From Lagierella sp. (GTDB taxonomy: Bacteria; Bacillota; Clostridia; Tissierellales; Peptoniphilaceae), in the NCBI RefSeq assembly GCF_029983815.1, contig NZ_JASBYU010000002.1:1-64000 (forward strand): DNA of 64,000 nt, written 5' to 3'. The position numbers and the translations under genes were made by a program. Under the pieces are notes generated by a model. That model did not search any database and had not been told where the DNA came from. It worked only from the letters and a program-made list of their open reading frames with translations. Below are positions 43,388-52,806 of this stretch, piece after piece (positions within the stretch are counted from its first letter, which is position 1; each line of letters opens with the position of its first letter).

Positions 43388-44560
43388 ATGAATTATTTAG
43401 AAAGGTCAAAAGAACTATTTGACGAAACTGTTGAGATTAGAAGGCAACTTCATTCAAATCCAGAAGCTGGGTTAGAATTACCTAAGACGAAGGAGTTTGT
43501 AAGATCAAAACTTGAAAGCTTCGGTTATGATGTTAAAGAATGTGGAGAAGGTCTTACTACGACAGTAGGAAGTGGTGGCAAAGTAATTTTATTGAGAGCA
43601 GATATGGATGCACTGCCCATGGAGGAAGAAAGTGGTTTAGAATTTGCTTCTAACAACAAAGGCGTTGCTCACGCTTGTGGACATGATCTGCATACGGCAT
43701 CACTTTTAATGGCGGCAAAGATGTTAAAGGAAAATGAAGATGAATTACAGGGAACAGTTAAATTTATGTTTCAGCCTGCAGAAGAAATTTTCTTGGGAAG
43801 TAAGAATATGGTGGAAAATGGGATTTTAGAAAATCCAAAAGTTGATGCTGCTCTAGGGTTTCATGTGGCACCTGGGCAACTTCCAATTAACTTAATAGCA
43901 TATAACAATACTGGAACTATGATGTATTCCAGTGACAATTTTAGAATAAACATTAAAGGCAAGGGTTCCCATGGAGCATATCCTCATCTTGCTATAGATC
44001 CTATCAACATAGGGGTAAGTATATATCAAGGACTTCAAGAACTAATTGCAAGAGAAGTGGACCCTTCTCATGAAAACGTTCTAACGATTGGTAAATTCCA
44101 GGCGGGAACTGCTTTAAATGTAATACCAGAATCTGCAACATTAGAAGGAACTATTCGTTGTAACACCAAGGAGTCCAGAGAAATATTGGTAAAAAGATTG
44201 AAGGAAGTTGTAGAAAAAATGGCGGATGTTTATAATGGGCAAGCTTCTGTTGAAATTTTAGCAGATGTACCACCGTTGATTAACAACAAAGAGTTAACCG
44301 AAGAAATGGTAGGGTATATCAAAGAATTAAATCCAGAAGTTACTATGTATGAGGGGCTATCAGCAAGTGCATCTGAAGATTTTGCTGTAATCTGCGACCT
44401 TGTACCAAGTACTTTCATATACGTTTCAGCAGGATTTACTGATGATAGAGGACAATATTCAGCTCATAACCCAAAGGTACAATTCAATGAAGAATCACTT
44501 ATATATTCATCAGCTTATTTTGCACAATTGGCAACTAAGTGGCTTGAAAATAATAAATAG
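43388..44560 (+). CDS. M20-family amidohydrolase (N-acyl amino acid/hippurate hydrolase-like)
   Basis: 390 residues. The di-metal site motifs are visible: RADMDALPMEEE near 67-78, ACGHDLHTA near 96-104, and QPAEE near 130. HNPKVQFNEESL closes the protein. The inserted dimerisation domain (~180-290) starts DNFRINIKGKGSHGAYPHLAIDP. The family removes acyl groups from amino acids or short peptides. Together with the MFS gene it suggests uptake and hydrolysis of an N-acyl compound. AAGGAGG precedes the ATG. Confidence 0.92.
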   Translation: MNYLERSKELFDETVEIRRQLHSNPEAGLELPKTKEFVRSKLESFGYDVKECGEGLTTTVGSGGKVILLRADMDALPMEEESGLEFASNNKGVAHACGHDLHTASLLMAAKMLKENEDELQGTVKFMFQPAEEIFLGSKNMVENGILENPKVDAALGFHVAPGQLPINLIAYNNTGTMMYSSDNFRINIKGKGSHGAYPHLAIDPINIGVSIYQGLQELIAREVDPSHENVLTIGKFQAGTALNVIPESATLEGTIRCNTKESREILVKRLKEVVEKMADVYNGQASVEILADVPPLINNKELTEEMVGYIKELNPEVTMYEGLSASASEDFAVICDLVPSTFIYVSAGFTDDRGQYSAHNPKVQFNEESLIYSSAYFAQLATKWLENNK

Positions 44561-44569
44561 GAGGAAATT

Positions 44570-45982
44570 ATGAATTCACAACCGGTGATTGCACTTACCA
44601 AAAGACAAAAAGTTAGTGTTTCCATAGGAAGCATCTTTCTAATCTTTTCCCTTGCGATGTTTGGTCTAAGCCTTAATACATTGCAAGGACCTATGTTAGA
44701 ACAAATCGATGCAATGAGTTACTTTTCCTTAGTATCTCTTGTATCCCTCTTAGGATTGACCATTATGACGCCTATAGGGGGGAAATTGGGGGATTTGATA
44801 GGACGAAGAAACCTTGTGCTCTTTTCCGGAGTTACAAGTATAGTATGTGGTATAGGAATTGGATTTGCCAATACTTTAGTTCCATTCATACTATTTAGAT
44901 TTTTATTGGGAACTGCCATTGGGGCCTTCGTTTCTGCTCCCTATATTTTGGCGAGAGAAATACATGAACCTGATGATGTGCCAAAAATGATGGGTTTACT
45001 TTCAAGTGGTATGGCTGTAGGTGGACTTCTAGGCAGCGTTATTGCAGGAGCTTTAATGGATTTTGGATTTTTGAGACTTGCTGTAACTTTTCCTGTGATT
45101 CCTCTTATTATAGGGGTTATCTTAATAACTTTTAATTTACCTAATAATAAGGCAAATAAGAAAGTAAAGTTGGATATAGCAGGAATAGCACTGATGACAA
45201 TCTCCTTAAGTCTAATTTTAATTGCTTTAAATTATGCGCCTAAATATGGATTTAAAGATATAAAAATCCTAGGAGGTTTGATTATTGGAATAATAATAGC
45301 CATCCTATTTGTAAAAGTTGAAAAGAAAGTGGAAGAACCTCTTGTACCTTTAAGGCTTTTGAAGAACAGAAACTATGTCATCTTGCTTTGTATAGGGTTT
45401 ATATGTTATTTTTATCTGAATGCTATGAACATATATGCTCCTCTAGTAACTATTAATGTGTTAGGCAAACCGAAATCTGTGGCAGGGCTGTTACAACTAC
45501 CAAGGACTATTATTACCGTAATTTTACCAGTGTTGGCTGGGGCATGGGTTGCTAAAAAGAAAAGTAATCATAAAATTGCTATGATACTTGCAACGGCTTT
45601 AGTTGCAGTTCCTATGTTTATAATGTCTTTTACTTCTAAAGATACAAATATCATCTTATACATGATAATGCTTGGAATTACAGGTATTGCAGAAAGTTTT
45701 AGAGCCGTTTCAATTACAACTGTGGCTCAAACTTGTCTTGAACCAAAGGATTTAGGAATAGGAACATCCCTGGTAAACTTTATAAATACTTCTGCAAGTC
45801 TAGTTTCTGCAAGTATTTTTGGAATAGCCTATGACTTAAAAACCAGGACAAACCCAAATGATATAAGAAACATTTTAGCAGGATCTAATTCCGTATATTT
45901 AATAGCGGCAATTGTGAGCCTTATAGGACTTTTAATAGTACTATTTAGGACAAAGGGAATATTTCAGGAAAATGAGAATTAG
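44570..45982 (+). CDS. Major facilitator superfamily transporter
   Basis: 470 residues with about 14 hydrophobic segments, the number of the DHA2-type drug/H+ antiporter branch. The loop GGKLGDLIGRRNLVLFSG near 63-80 is motif A, and GGLLGSVIAGALMDFG near 143-158 resembles motif C of exporters. It may import or export a substrate related to the amidohydrolase encoded ten bases upstream. AGGAGG precedes the ATG. Confidence 0.88.
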   Translation: MNSQPVIALTKRQKVSVSIGSIFLIFSLAMFGLSLNTLQGPMLEQIDAMSYFSLVSLVSLLGLTIMTPIGGKLGDLIGRRNLVLFSGVTSIVCGIGIGFANTLVPFILFRFLLGTAIGAFVSAPYILAREIHEPDDVPKMMGLLSSGMAVGGLLGSVIAGALMDFGFLRLAVTFPVIPLIIGVILITFNLPNNKANKKVKLDIAGIALMTISLSLILIALNYAPKYGFKDIKILGGLIIGIIIAILFVKVEKKVEEPLVPLRLLKNRNYVILLCIGFICYFYLNAMNIYAPLVTINVLGKPKSVAGLLQLPRTIITVILPVLAGAWVAKKKSNHKIAMILATALVAVPMFIMSFTSKDTNIILYMIMLGITGIAESFRAVSITTVAQTCLEPKDLGIGTSLVNFINTSASLVSASIFGIAYDLKTRTNPNDIRNILAGSNSVYLIAAIVSLIGLLIVLFRTKGIFQENEN

Positions 45983-46042
45983 TAAAAAGACTAGATATCC
46001 TTATAAAATATTGAATATTGTGCTAATAATTTAAATATAACA

Positions 46043-46085
46043 ACCCCTTATAAAAGCCTAAAATCAGGGCTTTATAAGGGGTTTT
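46043..46085. terminator. Terminator hairpin, copy 2 of the 36-base duplicated element
   Basis: ACCCCTTATAAA and TTTATAAGGGGT form the stem around the inner AGCC/GGGCT region, then TTTG. Bases 46045-46080 equal 41792-41827 except for one position. It lies between the MFS gene and the convergent DeoR gene. Confidence 0.78.
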
Positions 46086-46110
46086 GTGTTTTTGTAAATA
46101 TAATTACATT

Positions 46111-46887
46111 TTAGGGAAAAAACAAATTTACTCCCAGTTCTGTTAGATTCTCCATCCAGGATTTATCTAAGTCCTTATCTGTTATTATTCCATCGACTTC
46201 ATCAAAGTTACATACTCTAATCGTTGCGGTTTTGCCAAACTTGGTGTTGTCTGCTACACAAAAAACTCTTGAGGATGACTCCTTCATGGCCATCTTTATG
46301 TCAAATTGATCAAAACCGTAGTCCATTATACCGTTTTCTATGCTTATTCCGCTGGCGCTCATAAAGAAGATGTCAGGATGATACATTTTTATAAAATCAA
46401 TGGCGGCTTGCCCATAGGTGTACAAGTCCTTATTGTCGAGCCTGCCAGATGCTAGTAGAATTTTTAATTTAGGATTTGTTGCAAAAATCTGTGCAATAGC
46501 TAGGGAATTGGTGATACAAGTTAGGTCTGTAAATTGTTTTGCTAAGGTCTTTGCAATTTCTATATTGGTTGTACTGTCGTCTAGTGCCACTAGGGCTCCT
46601 TCTTTTACAAAGTCTGCTGCTATGGATGCCAGATTTATTTTTTCATTAATATTTATTGTCTGCCTTGTATGGGCATCAAACTCTTGTATATTTTCAAAGA
46701 TGGAAATGGCTCCTCCATAGACTCTTTTTAATTTGTTTTGGTTTTCCAGAGTTTCAAGATCTCTTCTTATGGTTTCAGGGGTAACGTTCAGTTTTCTAGA
46801 TAGATTTTGTACTGTTATGCTCCCGTTTTTATTTATTGAAAGCATGATTTCTTTTAGTCGCTCATCTTTTAACATTGTTTTAGCCAT
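46111..46887 (-). CDS. DeoR-family transcriptional repressor
   Basis: 258 residues from the ATG at 46887, preceded by GAGGTGAACC. The N-terminal helix-turn-helix reads SITVQNLSRKLNVTPETIRRDL, followed by the RVYGGAI hinge of the family. The C-terminal sugar-phosphate-binding domain contains VALDDSTTNIEIAKTLA and DKDL. Such regulators respond to a phosphorylated sugar or polyol. It diverges from a Ugp-like ABC operon with hydrolases and probably represses it. Its -10 (TATAAT, minus strand, 46908-46913) lies just upstream. Confidence 0.92.
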   Translation of the reverse strand: MAKTMLKDERLKEIMLSINKNGSITVQNLSRKLNVTPETIRRDLETLENQNKLKRVYGGAISIFENIQEFDAHTRQTININEKINLASIAADFVKEGALVALDDSTTNIEIAKTLAKQFTDLTCITNSLAIAQIFATNPKLKILLASGRLDNKDLYTYGQAAIDFIKMYHPDIFFMSASGISIENGIMDYGFDQFDIKMAMKESSSRVFCVADNTKFGKTATIRVCNFDEVDGIITDKDLDKSWMENLTELGVNLFFP

Positions 46888-46920
46888 TGGTTCACCTCTT
46901 TTTTCAATTATAACACAGAT

Positions 46921-47060
46921 AAACAATGTTGGACTATCTTTGTTTGGCTTTGAAATTCTTTACTTATTTTTTACGACAATATAATTACTACTTAACAGTA
47001 GCTGAGTATGATTAGGGTGAAAGCAAAGAAAAACAAAAATAAAACAACATAAACAAAAAT
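46921..47060. promoter_or_regulatory. Candidate operator sites between the DeoR gene and the ABC operon
   Basis: AAACAAAAAT occurs twice, at 47031-47040 and 47051-47060, exactly 20 bases apart, in front of the ABC genes. AAACAA (46921-46926) and TTTGTTT (46939-46945) form an inverted pair at the DeoR promoter. DeoR-family operators often contain such A/C-rich TTTG/CAAA repeats. Confidence 0.5.
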
Positions 47061-47087
47061 TAACAACTGAAATCGACAGGAGGCTAT

Positions 47088-48155
47088 ATGAGTAAGATTT
47101 CTTTAAGAAATATCTATAAAAGGTATGACAATAGCCCCGTTAGTGCTGTAACTGACTTTAATTTAGAGATTGAGGATAAGGAATTTATCGTATTTGTAGG
47201 GCCGAGTGGTTGTGGAAAATCGACAACTCTACGTATGATTGCTGGCCTGGAGGACATCTCTGAAGGGGAACTATTGATCGACGGAAAGAAGATGAACGAT
47301 GTTGCGCCAAAGGACAGGGGCACAGCTATGGTTTTTCAAAACTACGCTTTATATCCACATCTAAATGTCTATGACAATATTGGATTTGGGTTAAAAATTC
47401 GTGGTGTGGATAAGGACAAGAGGGATAAAAGCATTAAAAAGACAGCTGATATGCTAAGTTTAACGCCTTATCTTAAAAGAAAGCCTGTGGAATTATCTGG
47501 TGGTCAACGTCAAAGGGTTGCTTTAGGAAGGGCAATTGTTAGGGAGGCGGAAATATTTTTAATGGATGAACCCCTTTCTAATCTGGATGCCAAGCTTAGA
47601 ATTCATATGAGAGAAGAACTGGTTCAGCTTCAAAGAGACTTAGGGTCAACTGTGATCTATGTAACCCATGATCAAACTGAAGCAATGACAATGGCAACAA
47701 GGATTGTCTGCCTGAAAGATGGTGTGATTCAACAGGTGGGAACTCCGGAGGAGCTGTATTCAAACCCTAGCAATATGTTTGTTGGTGGATTTTTAGGGTC
47801 GCCACCTATGAATTTTATTGAAGGAAAGATCGACAAAGGTAAGTTCTATAACAATTCTGGTAAATTTATCCATGACATTCCAAGGATTAGCAATAGAAGA
47901 GCTGTGCTTGGTATTAGACCAGAGGGAATTAAGTTATCCAATGAGGAGAATGCTTTAAAGATGGATGTAAAGTTGGTAGAGCTACTTGGAGCTGACTACC
48001 ATATCCATGGTAATTTGGATAAAGATAAGATTACAGTTAGAACAAAAGCAGATCCTTCCATAAAGGAAATGTCGGAGCTTTATATAACTTTTGAAAAGGA
48101 AAGTATTTTATTGTTCGAGCCAGAAACTGAGAAAAGAATTTTCTGGGAGGCTTAG
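47088..48155 (+). CDS. Carbohydrate/glycerophosphate ABC transporter ATPase (UgpC/MsmX-like)
   Basis: 355 residues. Walker A GPSGCGKST (~37-45), signature LSGGQRQR (~134), Walker B IFLMDEPLSNLD (~155) and a C-terminal TOBE region (GIRPEGIKLSNEE) identify a CUT1-family ATPase. ACAGGAGG precedes the ATG. It energises the two permeases encoded next. Sequence alone does not separate glycerol-3-phosphate from sugar systems; the downstream phosphoesterase-like genes favour a phosphodiester or phosphorylated substrate. Confidence 0.92.
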   Translation: MSKISLRNIYKRYDNSPVSAVTDFNLEIEDKEFIVFVGPSGCGKSTTLRMIAGLEDISEGELLIDGKKMNDVAPKDRGTAMVFQNYALYPHLNVYDNIGFGLKIRGVDKDKRDKSIKKTADMLSLTPYLKRKPVELSGGQRQRVALGRAIVREAEIFLMDEPLSNLDAKLRIHMREELVQLQRDLGSTVIYVTHDQTEAMTMATRIVCLKDGVIQQVGTPEELYSNPSNMFVGGFLGSPPMNFIEGKIDKGKFYNNSGKFIHDIPRISNRRAVLGIRPEGIKLSNEENALKMDVKLVELLGADYHIHGNLDKDKITVRTKADPSIKEMSELYITFEKESILLFEPETEKRIFWEA

Positions 48156-49085
48156 ATGGATAGAACTGAGGAATTAAAAAAATTTAAGCAAAAAGATAAG
48201 TCAAAAAGATTATACGGGGCGAAAGACCTTAATTTGCCAAGTTTTTTGATATATATTTTACTTCCACTTCTGCCCCTATTAATCTTTTGGTTTATTCCAA
48301 TGATTGTTTCACTTCTACTGAGTTTTACAGATTGGGACTATATAAGTCCAAAATTTAATGTGGTTGGGATAAGCAATTATACGGATATTTTGCAAAGTGG
48401 TGCATTTTGGCAAGCCTTTAAAAACACGATTTTATTTGGACTTGGGACAGTGCTTCCGACTTTAATCATAGGCTTTTTAATGGCTTTGCTGATTGAAAAA
48501 ATTAGACGAGGAAAGGAAATATTTCAAGGATTATTATTTGCGCCTTGGATAACTCCAATGGTTGCAATGAGTATTGTTTGGAGCTGGATGTTTAGGCCGG
48601 AGGTTGGGTTGATAAACTACTGTTTAAGCTTTTTAGGGATTGAAGGACCGAACTGGTTGATGGACTCTAAAACGGCTCTAATAGCTGTGATGATAGTCAC
48701 CGTGTGGAAAACAGCTGGATGGGCAATGCTTTACTATGCCGATGCAATAAGTAAAATACCTAAGGATTTGTTTGAGGTTGGGGATTTGGAAGGTGCTACA
48801 TTTTTCCAAAGAATAAGATATATTTACTTGCCTATGACGATGAAGACAACTTTATTCCTCGGGATAATAAGTTTAATCAACTCCATTCAGGCCTATGACC
48901 AAATCTCGGTATTGACTGGAGGGGGTCCAGCTGGATCCACAAGAACATTGCTATATCTATTTTACCAAATGGCCTTTGAACAATTTAACATGGGTAAGGC
49001 GACTACTGTTGCAATGATTATGGTTATTATCACGGGCATTTTGGCAAGTGGAATGTTCTATGTACAAAAGAGACTTAGTAGATAG
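48156..49085 (+). CDS. ABC transporter permease (UgpA/MalF-like)
   Basis: 309 residues, six membrane segments, the first at ~32-60 after a basic N-terminus. The EAA loop lies near 205-225 (LFEVGDLEGATFFQRIRYIYLPM). It begins immediately after the ATPase stop codon. It pairs with the next permease to form the channel. Confidence 0.9.
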   Translation: MDRTEELKKFKQKDKSKRLYGAKDLNLPSFLIYILLPLLPLLIFWFIPMIVSLLLSFTDWDYISPKFNVVGISNYTDILQSGAFWQAFKNTILFGLGTVLPTLIIGFLMALLIEKIRRGKEIFQGLLFAPWITPMVAMSIVWSWMFRPEVGLINYCLSFLGIEGPNWLMDSKTALIAVMIVTVWKTAGWAMLYYADAISKIPKDLFEVGDLEGATFFQRIRYIYLPMTMKTTLFLGIISLINSIQAYDQISVLTGGGPAGSTRTLLYLFYQMAFEQFNMGKATTVAMIMVIITGILASGMFYVQKRLSR

Positions 49086-49093
49086 GAGGAGAA

Positions 49094-49921
49094 ATGGCTA
49101 AGACAAGGAAGTTTTTTAATATTGTAATTCTAATATTTGTAAGTATATTGACATTTTTTCCTTTATTATGGATGTTTTCAAACTCCTTTAAAACTGCGAA
49201 AAAAATAATTAGACAACCTTTGAACCTTCTTCCTGAATTTACAGATTTTAGAAATTTCATAGGGGCATTAAAGCAAGCTCCCTTTGATCTATATATTATA
49301 AATAGCGTTGTAACAGCAGTGGCAATAGTAGTTTTACAGCTTTTAATAGGAATATTGATGGGCTATGGCCTTAGTAGATTCAAGTTTAAAGGTAAAAAGT
49401 TCTTATTTGGAGCAATACTTTTAACATACATGCTTCCATCTGCCGCAACATATGTACCAAGTTATGTAATCCTTGCAAAGATGAATCTTATTGACACTTT
49501 GCCAGGGATAATCATATCCAACGCCGCCAGCGTTTTTACAATCTACATGGTGTATCAGACTTTTTCTTCGGTACCAAAGGAGATGATTGAAGCGGCGGAG
49601 ATGGACGGGGCCAACAACTGGCAGATCCTGTGGAAGGTAATGGTTCCATTATCCAAGTCCACAATTTTGACAACGGCGTTGATACAATTTGTTGCAATGT
49701 ACAACAACTATATGTGGCCGTCGCTTATAACTAATAGTAAAAAGAATTACCTTATCAGCGTAGGATTAAATATCTTCTTTAATTCAAGAGGAAATTTTGC
49801 ACAAAATTTGCCTATGCTGATGGCCGCTAATGCAATTTCGGTACTACCTCTTTTAATTCTGTTTTTAGTACTTCAAAGGTGGTTTATCGAAGGTATAAGC
49901 GATAGTGGTGTAAAAGGATAA
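49094..49921 (+). CDS. ABC transporter permease (UgpE/MalG-like)
   Basis: 275 residues with six membrane segments, N-terminal helix at ~9-28, and the EAA loop EMIEAAEMDGANNWQILWKVMVPLSK near 160-185. GGAGGAG precedes the ATG. Second channel subunit. Confidence 0.9.
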   Translation: MAKTRKFFNIVILIFVSILTFFPLLWMFSNSFKTAKKIIRQPLNLLPEFTDFRNFIGALKQAPFDLYIINSVVTAVAIVVLQLLIGILMGYGLSRFKFKGKKFLFGAILLTYMLPSAATYVPSYVILAKMNLIDTLPGIIISNAASVFTIYMVYQTFSSVPKEMIEAAEMDGANNWQILWKVMVPLSKSTILTTALIQFVAMYNNYMWPSLITNSKKNYLISVGLNIFFNSRGNFAQNLPMLMAANAISVLPLLILFLVLQRWFIEGISDSGVKG

Positions 49922-49961
49922 TTTTAATAAAGAGCAATAATAATAAAACTAGGAGGACAAG

Positions 49962-51290
49962 ATGAAAAAATTAAAAAGAGCAATCATCATTATACTATGT
50001 GGGATTTTGATGCTAACTGGTTGCTCAGAATCGGCAAAACAAGCACAAAATGAAAGTAGTGAAAGCTCACAATCGGCTTCAGGAGATGAAGGTGGAAACA
50101 AACCTGTGGAAATTCAGTTTTGGTATGGACTAGGATCTGTTGCAGGGGAAACCATGGAAGGAATAATTTCTGATTTCAACAAATCCCAAGACAAGGTAAA
50201 GGTGACTGGGGTACAACAGGCGGACTATAGCGAAACCTATCAAAAGGTTCAAGCTGCAATTGCGGCTAATCAACCACCGGCTGTATTTATAGGAAGTAAG
50301 ATTTCAGAAATGGCAGAAGCTGGCATTTTAGCGGATTTAACTCCCTATATGGACGATAGAACTCCAGTAGAGGACTATCTTGAAGTATTTATGAAACCTG
50401 CTCAAATAGACGGAAAGGTATACGCTTTTCCTGCCTATGGTACCACTCAAGTTATGTACTATAGAAAGGATTTGATGGAAAAAGCTGGCATTAATCCAGA
50501 GGAAGCTTACTCTTCTTGGGAAAAGGTAGCGGAAGCTTCCAAGAAGATGAAAGAACAAGGTATAACAGAATATGGACACCTTCCAATGTGGGGACCAGAT
50601 AACTTGATTGATATAGCTTTAAGTAATGGCGGAACAATTCTTAGTGAAGATGGAAAGACTGTTACTATTAACTCTCCAGAATGGGTAGAGTCTTGGGACT
50701 TTATTAGAAAACAAATATTTGAGGAAAAGACAGCTAAAATAGAATCAGGTGGACAAGGTTGGGAATATTGGTACAGGACTATTGACAATGTAATGAATGG
50801 ACAAGCCATGGGTTATACTGGTTCTTCAGGTGATAAGGGGGATTTGGATTTTAAAATAATTGACTCTGCACCTCAACCTGGACTAAATGGTAAACCTGGA
50901 AAGCCACAGGCTGGAGGACATAGTCTACTTGTTCCAGCAGCGGCATCAAAGGAACAACAGGAAGCGGCATATGAGTGGATTGCATATTTCACAAGCCCTG
51001 AAGTGTCTGCAAAATGGTCTATGAAAATAGGATATATTCCAGTTAGGAAAAGTGCTATGGACATTGATGAATACAAAGCTTTTATAAAGGAAAATCCATA
51101 TGCATCTGTTCCATATGAACAGGCTCTAACAGCGACACCAGTTTTTGTGGATCCTACTGAAGGACAGATTACAGATGCTTTAAACATTGCGGCGGATAAG
51201 GTAGAATTACAAAATGTATCTGCAAAGGAAGCATTAGATGAAGCTCAAAAGGTTGCACAAAAGGCTCTAGACGAAGCTTTGAAGAAATAA
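49962..51290 (+). CDS. Extracellular solute-binding lipoprotein (UgpB-like)
   Basis: 442 residues. The lipoprotein signal ends in LMLTGC; a Ser/Glu/Gln-rich linker follows. The family 1 binding-protein fold is seen in EIQFWYGLGSVAGETMEGIISDFN and KVYAFPAYGTTQVMYYRKDLMEKAG; the latter matches the glycerol-3-phosphate/maltose group. Repeated Ala-rich heptads end the protein (KEALDEAQKVAQKALDEALKK). AGGAGGA precedes the ATG. It delivers substrate to the two permeases. Confidence 0.9.
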   Translation: MKKLKRAIIIILCGILMLTGCSESAKQAQNESSESSQSASGDEGGNKPVEIQFWYGLGSVAGETMEGIISDFNKSQDKVKVTGVQQADYSETYQKVQAAIAANQPPAVFIGSKISEMAEAGILADLTPYMDDRTPVEDYLEVFMKPAQIDGKVYAFPAYGTTQVMYYRKDLMEKAGINPEEAYSSWEKVAEASKKMKEQGITEYGHLPMWGPDNLIDIALSNGGTILSEDGKTVTINSPEWVESWDFIRKQIFEEKTAKIESGGQGWEYWYRTIDNVMNGQAMGYTGSSGDKGDLDFKIIDSAPQPGLNGKPGKPQAGGHSLLVPAAASKEQQEAAYEWIAYFTSPEVSAKWSMKIGYIPVRKSAMDIDEYKAFIKENPYASVPYEQALTATPVFVDPTEGQITDALNIAADKVELQNVSAKEALDEAQKVAQKALDEALKK

Positions 51291-51329
51291 GACTATACTA
51301 CAAATATTTCAAGAAGGTTTTATAAAAGT

Positions 51330-51353
51330 AAGCACTCAAATAATTGAGTGCTT
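51330..51353 (+). terminator. Hairpin after the binding-protein gene
   Basis: AAGCACTCAA (51330-51339) pairs perfectly with TTGAGTGCTT (51344-51353), loop ATAA, extended by GTA/TAC. There is no real T-run, so it more likely protects the upstream mRNA or attenuates than terminates fully. Confidence 0.55.
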
Positions 51354-51381
51354 TACTGATTGAAGGGATTAAAGGATAAAT

Positions 51382-52806
51382 ATGATAGAGGAAAATAAAA
51401 CAAAAAGTTTTTTACAAGTTAAATTGAAGAAAACCCATGGAAAAATTGAATTCAAAGTTGATAAGGACATTGACTCTCTAAAGTTAACTTGGAATGATAA
51501 CCACCAATTTTTTATTGCATATCTATTTGGACCAGATAAAAAGCTATATGGACAATTGGTTACTGTTGCAAAAGAAGGCTATAGAACTATTTCTATTTAT
51601 GAAAAATACACTTCTCCATGTTGCAAAAGTTTGGAAAGGGTCGAAGATTTTATAGGAGACTGGACATTAGAATATGTGGCAATAGGTGAAAACAAGAATC
51701 TAATAATACAATTAAATATTGAAGAATATTGTCCTAAAGAAGAGGGGAGTCTCTCAGAGGATAATTTTATTTGTTTGACCAACAATTCCCATAACAATGA
51801 AGATACAGAGAAATCTTGGTTTGCAGGGGATTTTCATACCCATACAATCTATTCTGATGGGAAGATGACTAGGGAAGAGAATAATGAAATTGCAAAAGAA
51901 CAAGGTCTAAACTTCTTTGTTCCTACGGACCACAATATTTATCACTATACTTGGCCTAAGACAAAGAATCTTAAAGTCTATCCAGGAACTGAAATAACTT
52001 CCAGTCTTGGACATATAAATCTACTGTTTTGTGAAAAAAATCCATTTGAAACCCATTCAATAATGGAAATAGAAGATGAAAACACCCTAGTTAAAATAAT
52101 TGACAAGGCCCTGGACTATTCACTAGTTTCCATAAATCATCCATTTATGCCACCTTGGGATTTTAATTCGAGAAATTTTCCGCTGGATAAAGTTAGGATA
52201 ATGGAAATAATTAACGATCCAACCTATAAGACATCAAAAGAAGCAACAGAAAGAGCATTAAAAGCATGGAATATCTTATTAAATGAGGGCTATCAAGTGG
52301 TTGGCGTTGGAGGGAGTGACTCCCACTTAGGGCTTGATGAGAGATATGAAAATTCTATGTATCCTTCTATTTTAGGAGATCCAAAAACCTTCTTATATTC
52401 TAAGAGAAATGATTTTTACGACTTGAGAAACGCTTTAAAAAGTGGAGATGTAATTGTGTCAAGAAAGGATTTTATAGACCTTCAATTAAATGGAATTTCA
52501 AGGCACAATGAGAACTTTACTGGAGAAATAGAACTAGTTGCCACATTGAAAGAAAGGGAATATAGAGAAAAAGCTTTACATTTTAACTGGGTTTTAGATG
52601 GCGAGACCTTAAAGAAAGAAGAAGGTATAAAGTCGAGCTTTAGTATAGATATGGACTCTAACTTTCACTGGGTACGGCTTGACATTGTAGATGAAGAAGA
52701 TAATCTTTATGGATTTACAAATCCCATCTATTTTAATAAATATATGGAAAATCCTTCTATTAAAACCTGGGGTCAGCTAATGGAGAAATTGGGAAATGAA
52801 GATTAG
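51382..52806 (+). CDS. PHP-domain phosphoesterase, CehA/McbA family
   Basis: 474 residues. An N-terminal ~145-residue beta-rich domain precedes the PHP domain, which opens with FAGDFHTHTIYSDG (metal-binding HxH), continues with PTDHN and SINHP and closes with GVGGSDSH. The C-terminal part is again beta-rich. CehA/McbA-type proteins hydrolyse esters, phosphodiesters or carbamates with a metal centre. In this operon it may cleave an imported phosphodiester such as a glycerophosphodiester (inference). Its 3' end overlaps the HAD gene by 11 bases. Confidence 0.82.
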   Translation: MIEENKTKSFLQVKLKKTHGKIEFKVDKDIDSLKLTWNDNHQFFIAYLFGPDKKLYGQLVTVAKEGYRTISIYEKYTSPCCKSLERVEDFIGDWTLEYVAIGENKNLIIQLNIEEYCPKEEGSLSEDNFICLTNNSHNNEDTEKSWFAGDFHTHTIYSDGKMTREENNEIAKEQGLNFFVPTDHNIYHYTWPKTKNLKVYPGTEITSSLGHINLLFCEKNPFETHSIMEIEDENTLVKIIDKALDYSLVSINHPFMPPWDFNSRNFPLDKVRIMEIINDPTYKTSKEATERALKAWNILLNEGYQVVGVGGSDSHLGLDERYENSMYPSILGDPKTFLYSKRNDFYDLRNALKSGDVIVSRKDFIDLQLNGISRHNENFTGEIELVATLKEREYREKALHFNWVLDGETLKKEEGIKSSFSIDMDSNFHWVRLDIVDEEDNLYGFTNPIYFNKYMENPSIKTWGQLMEKLGNED

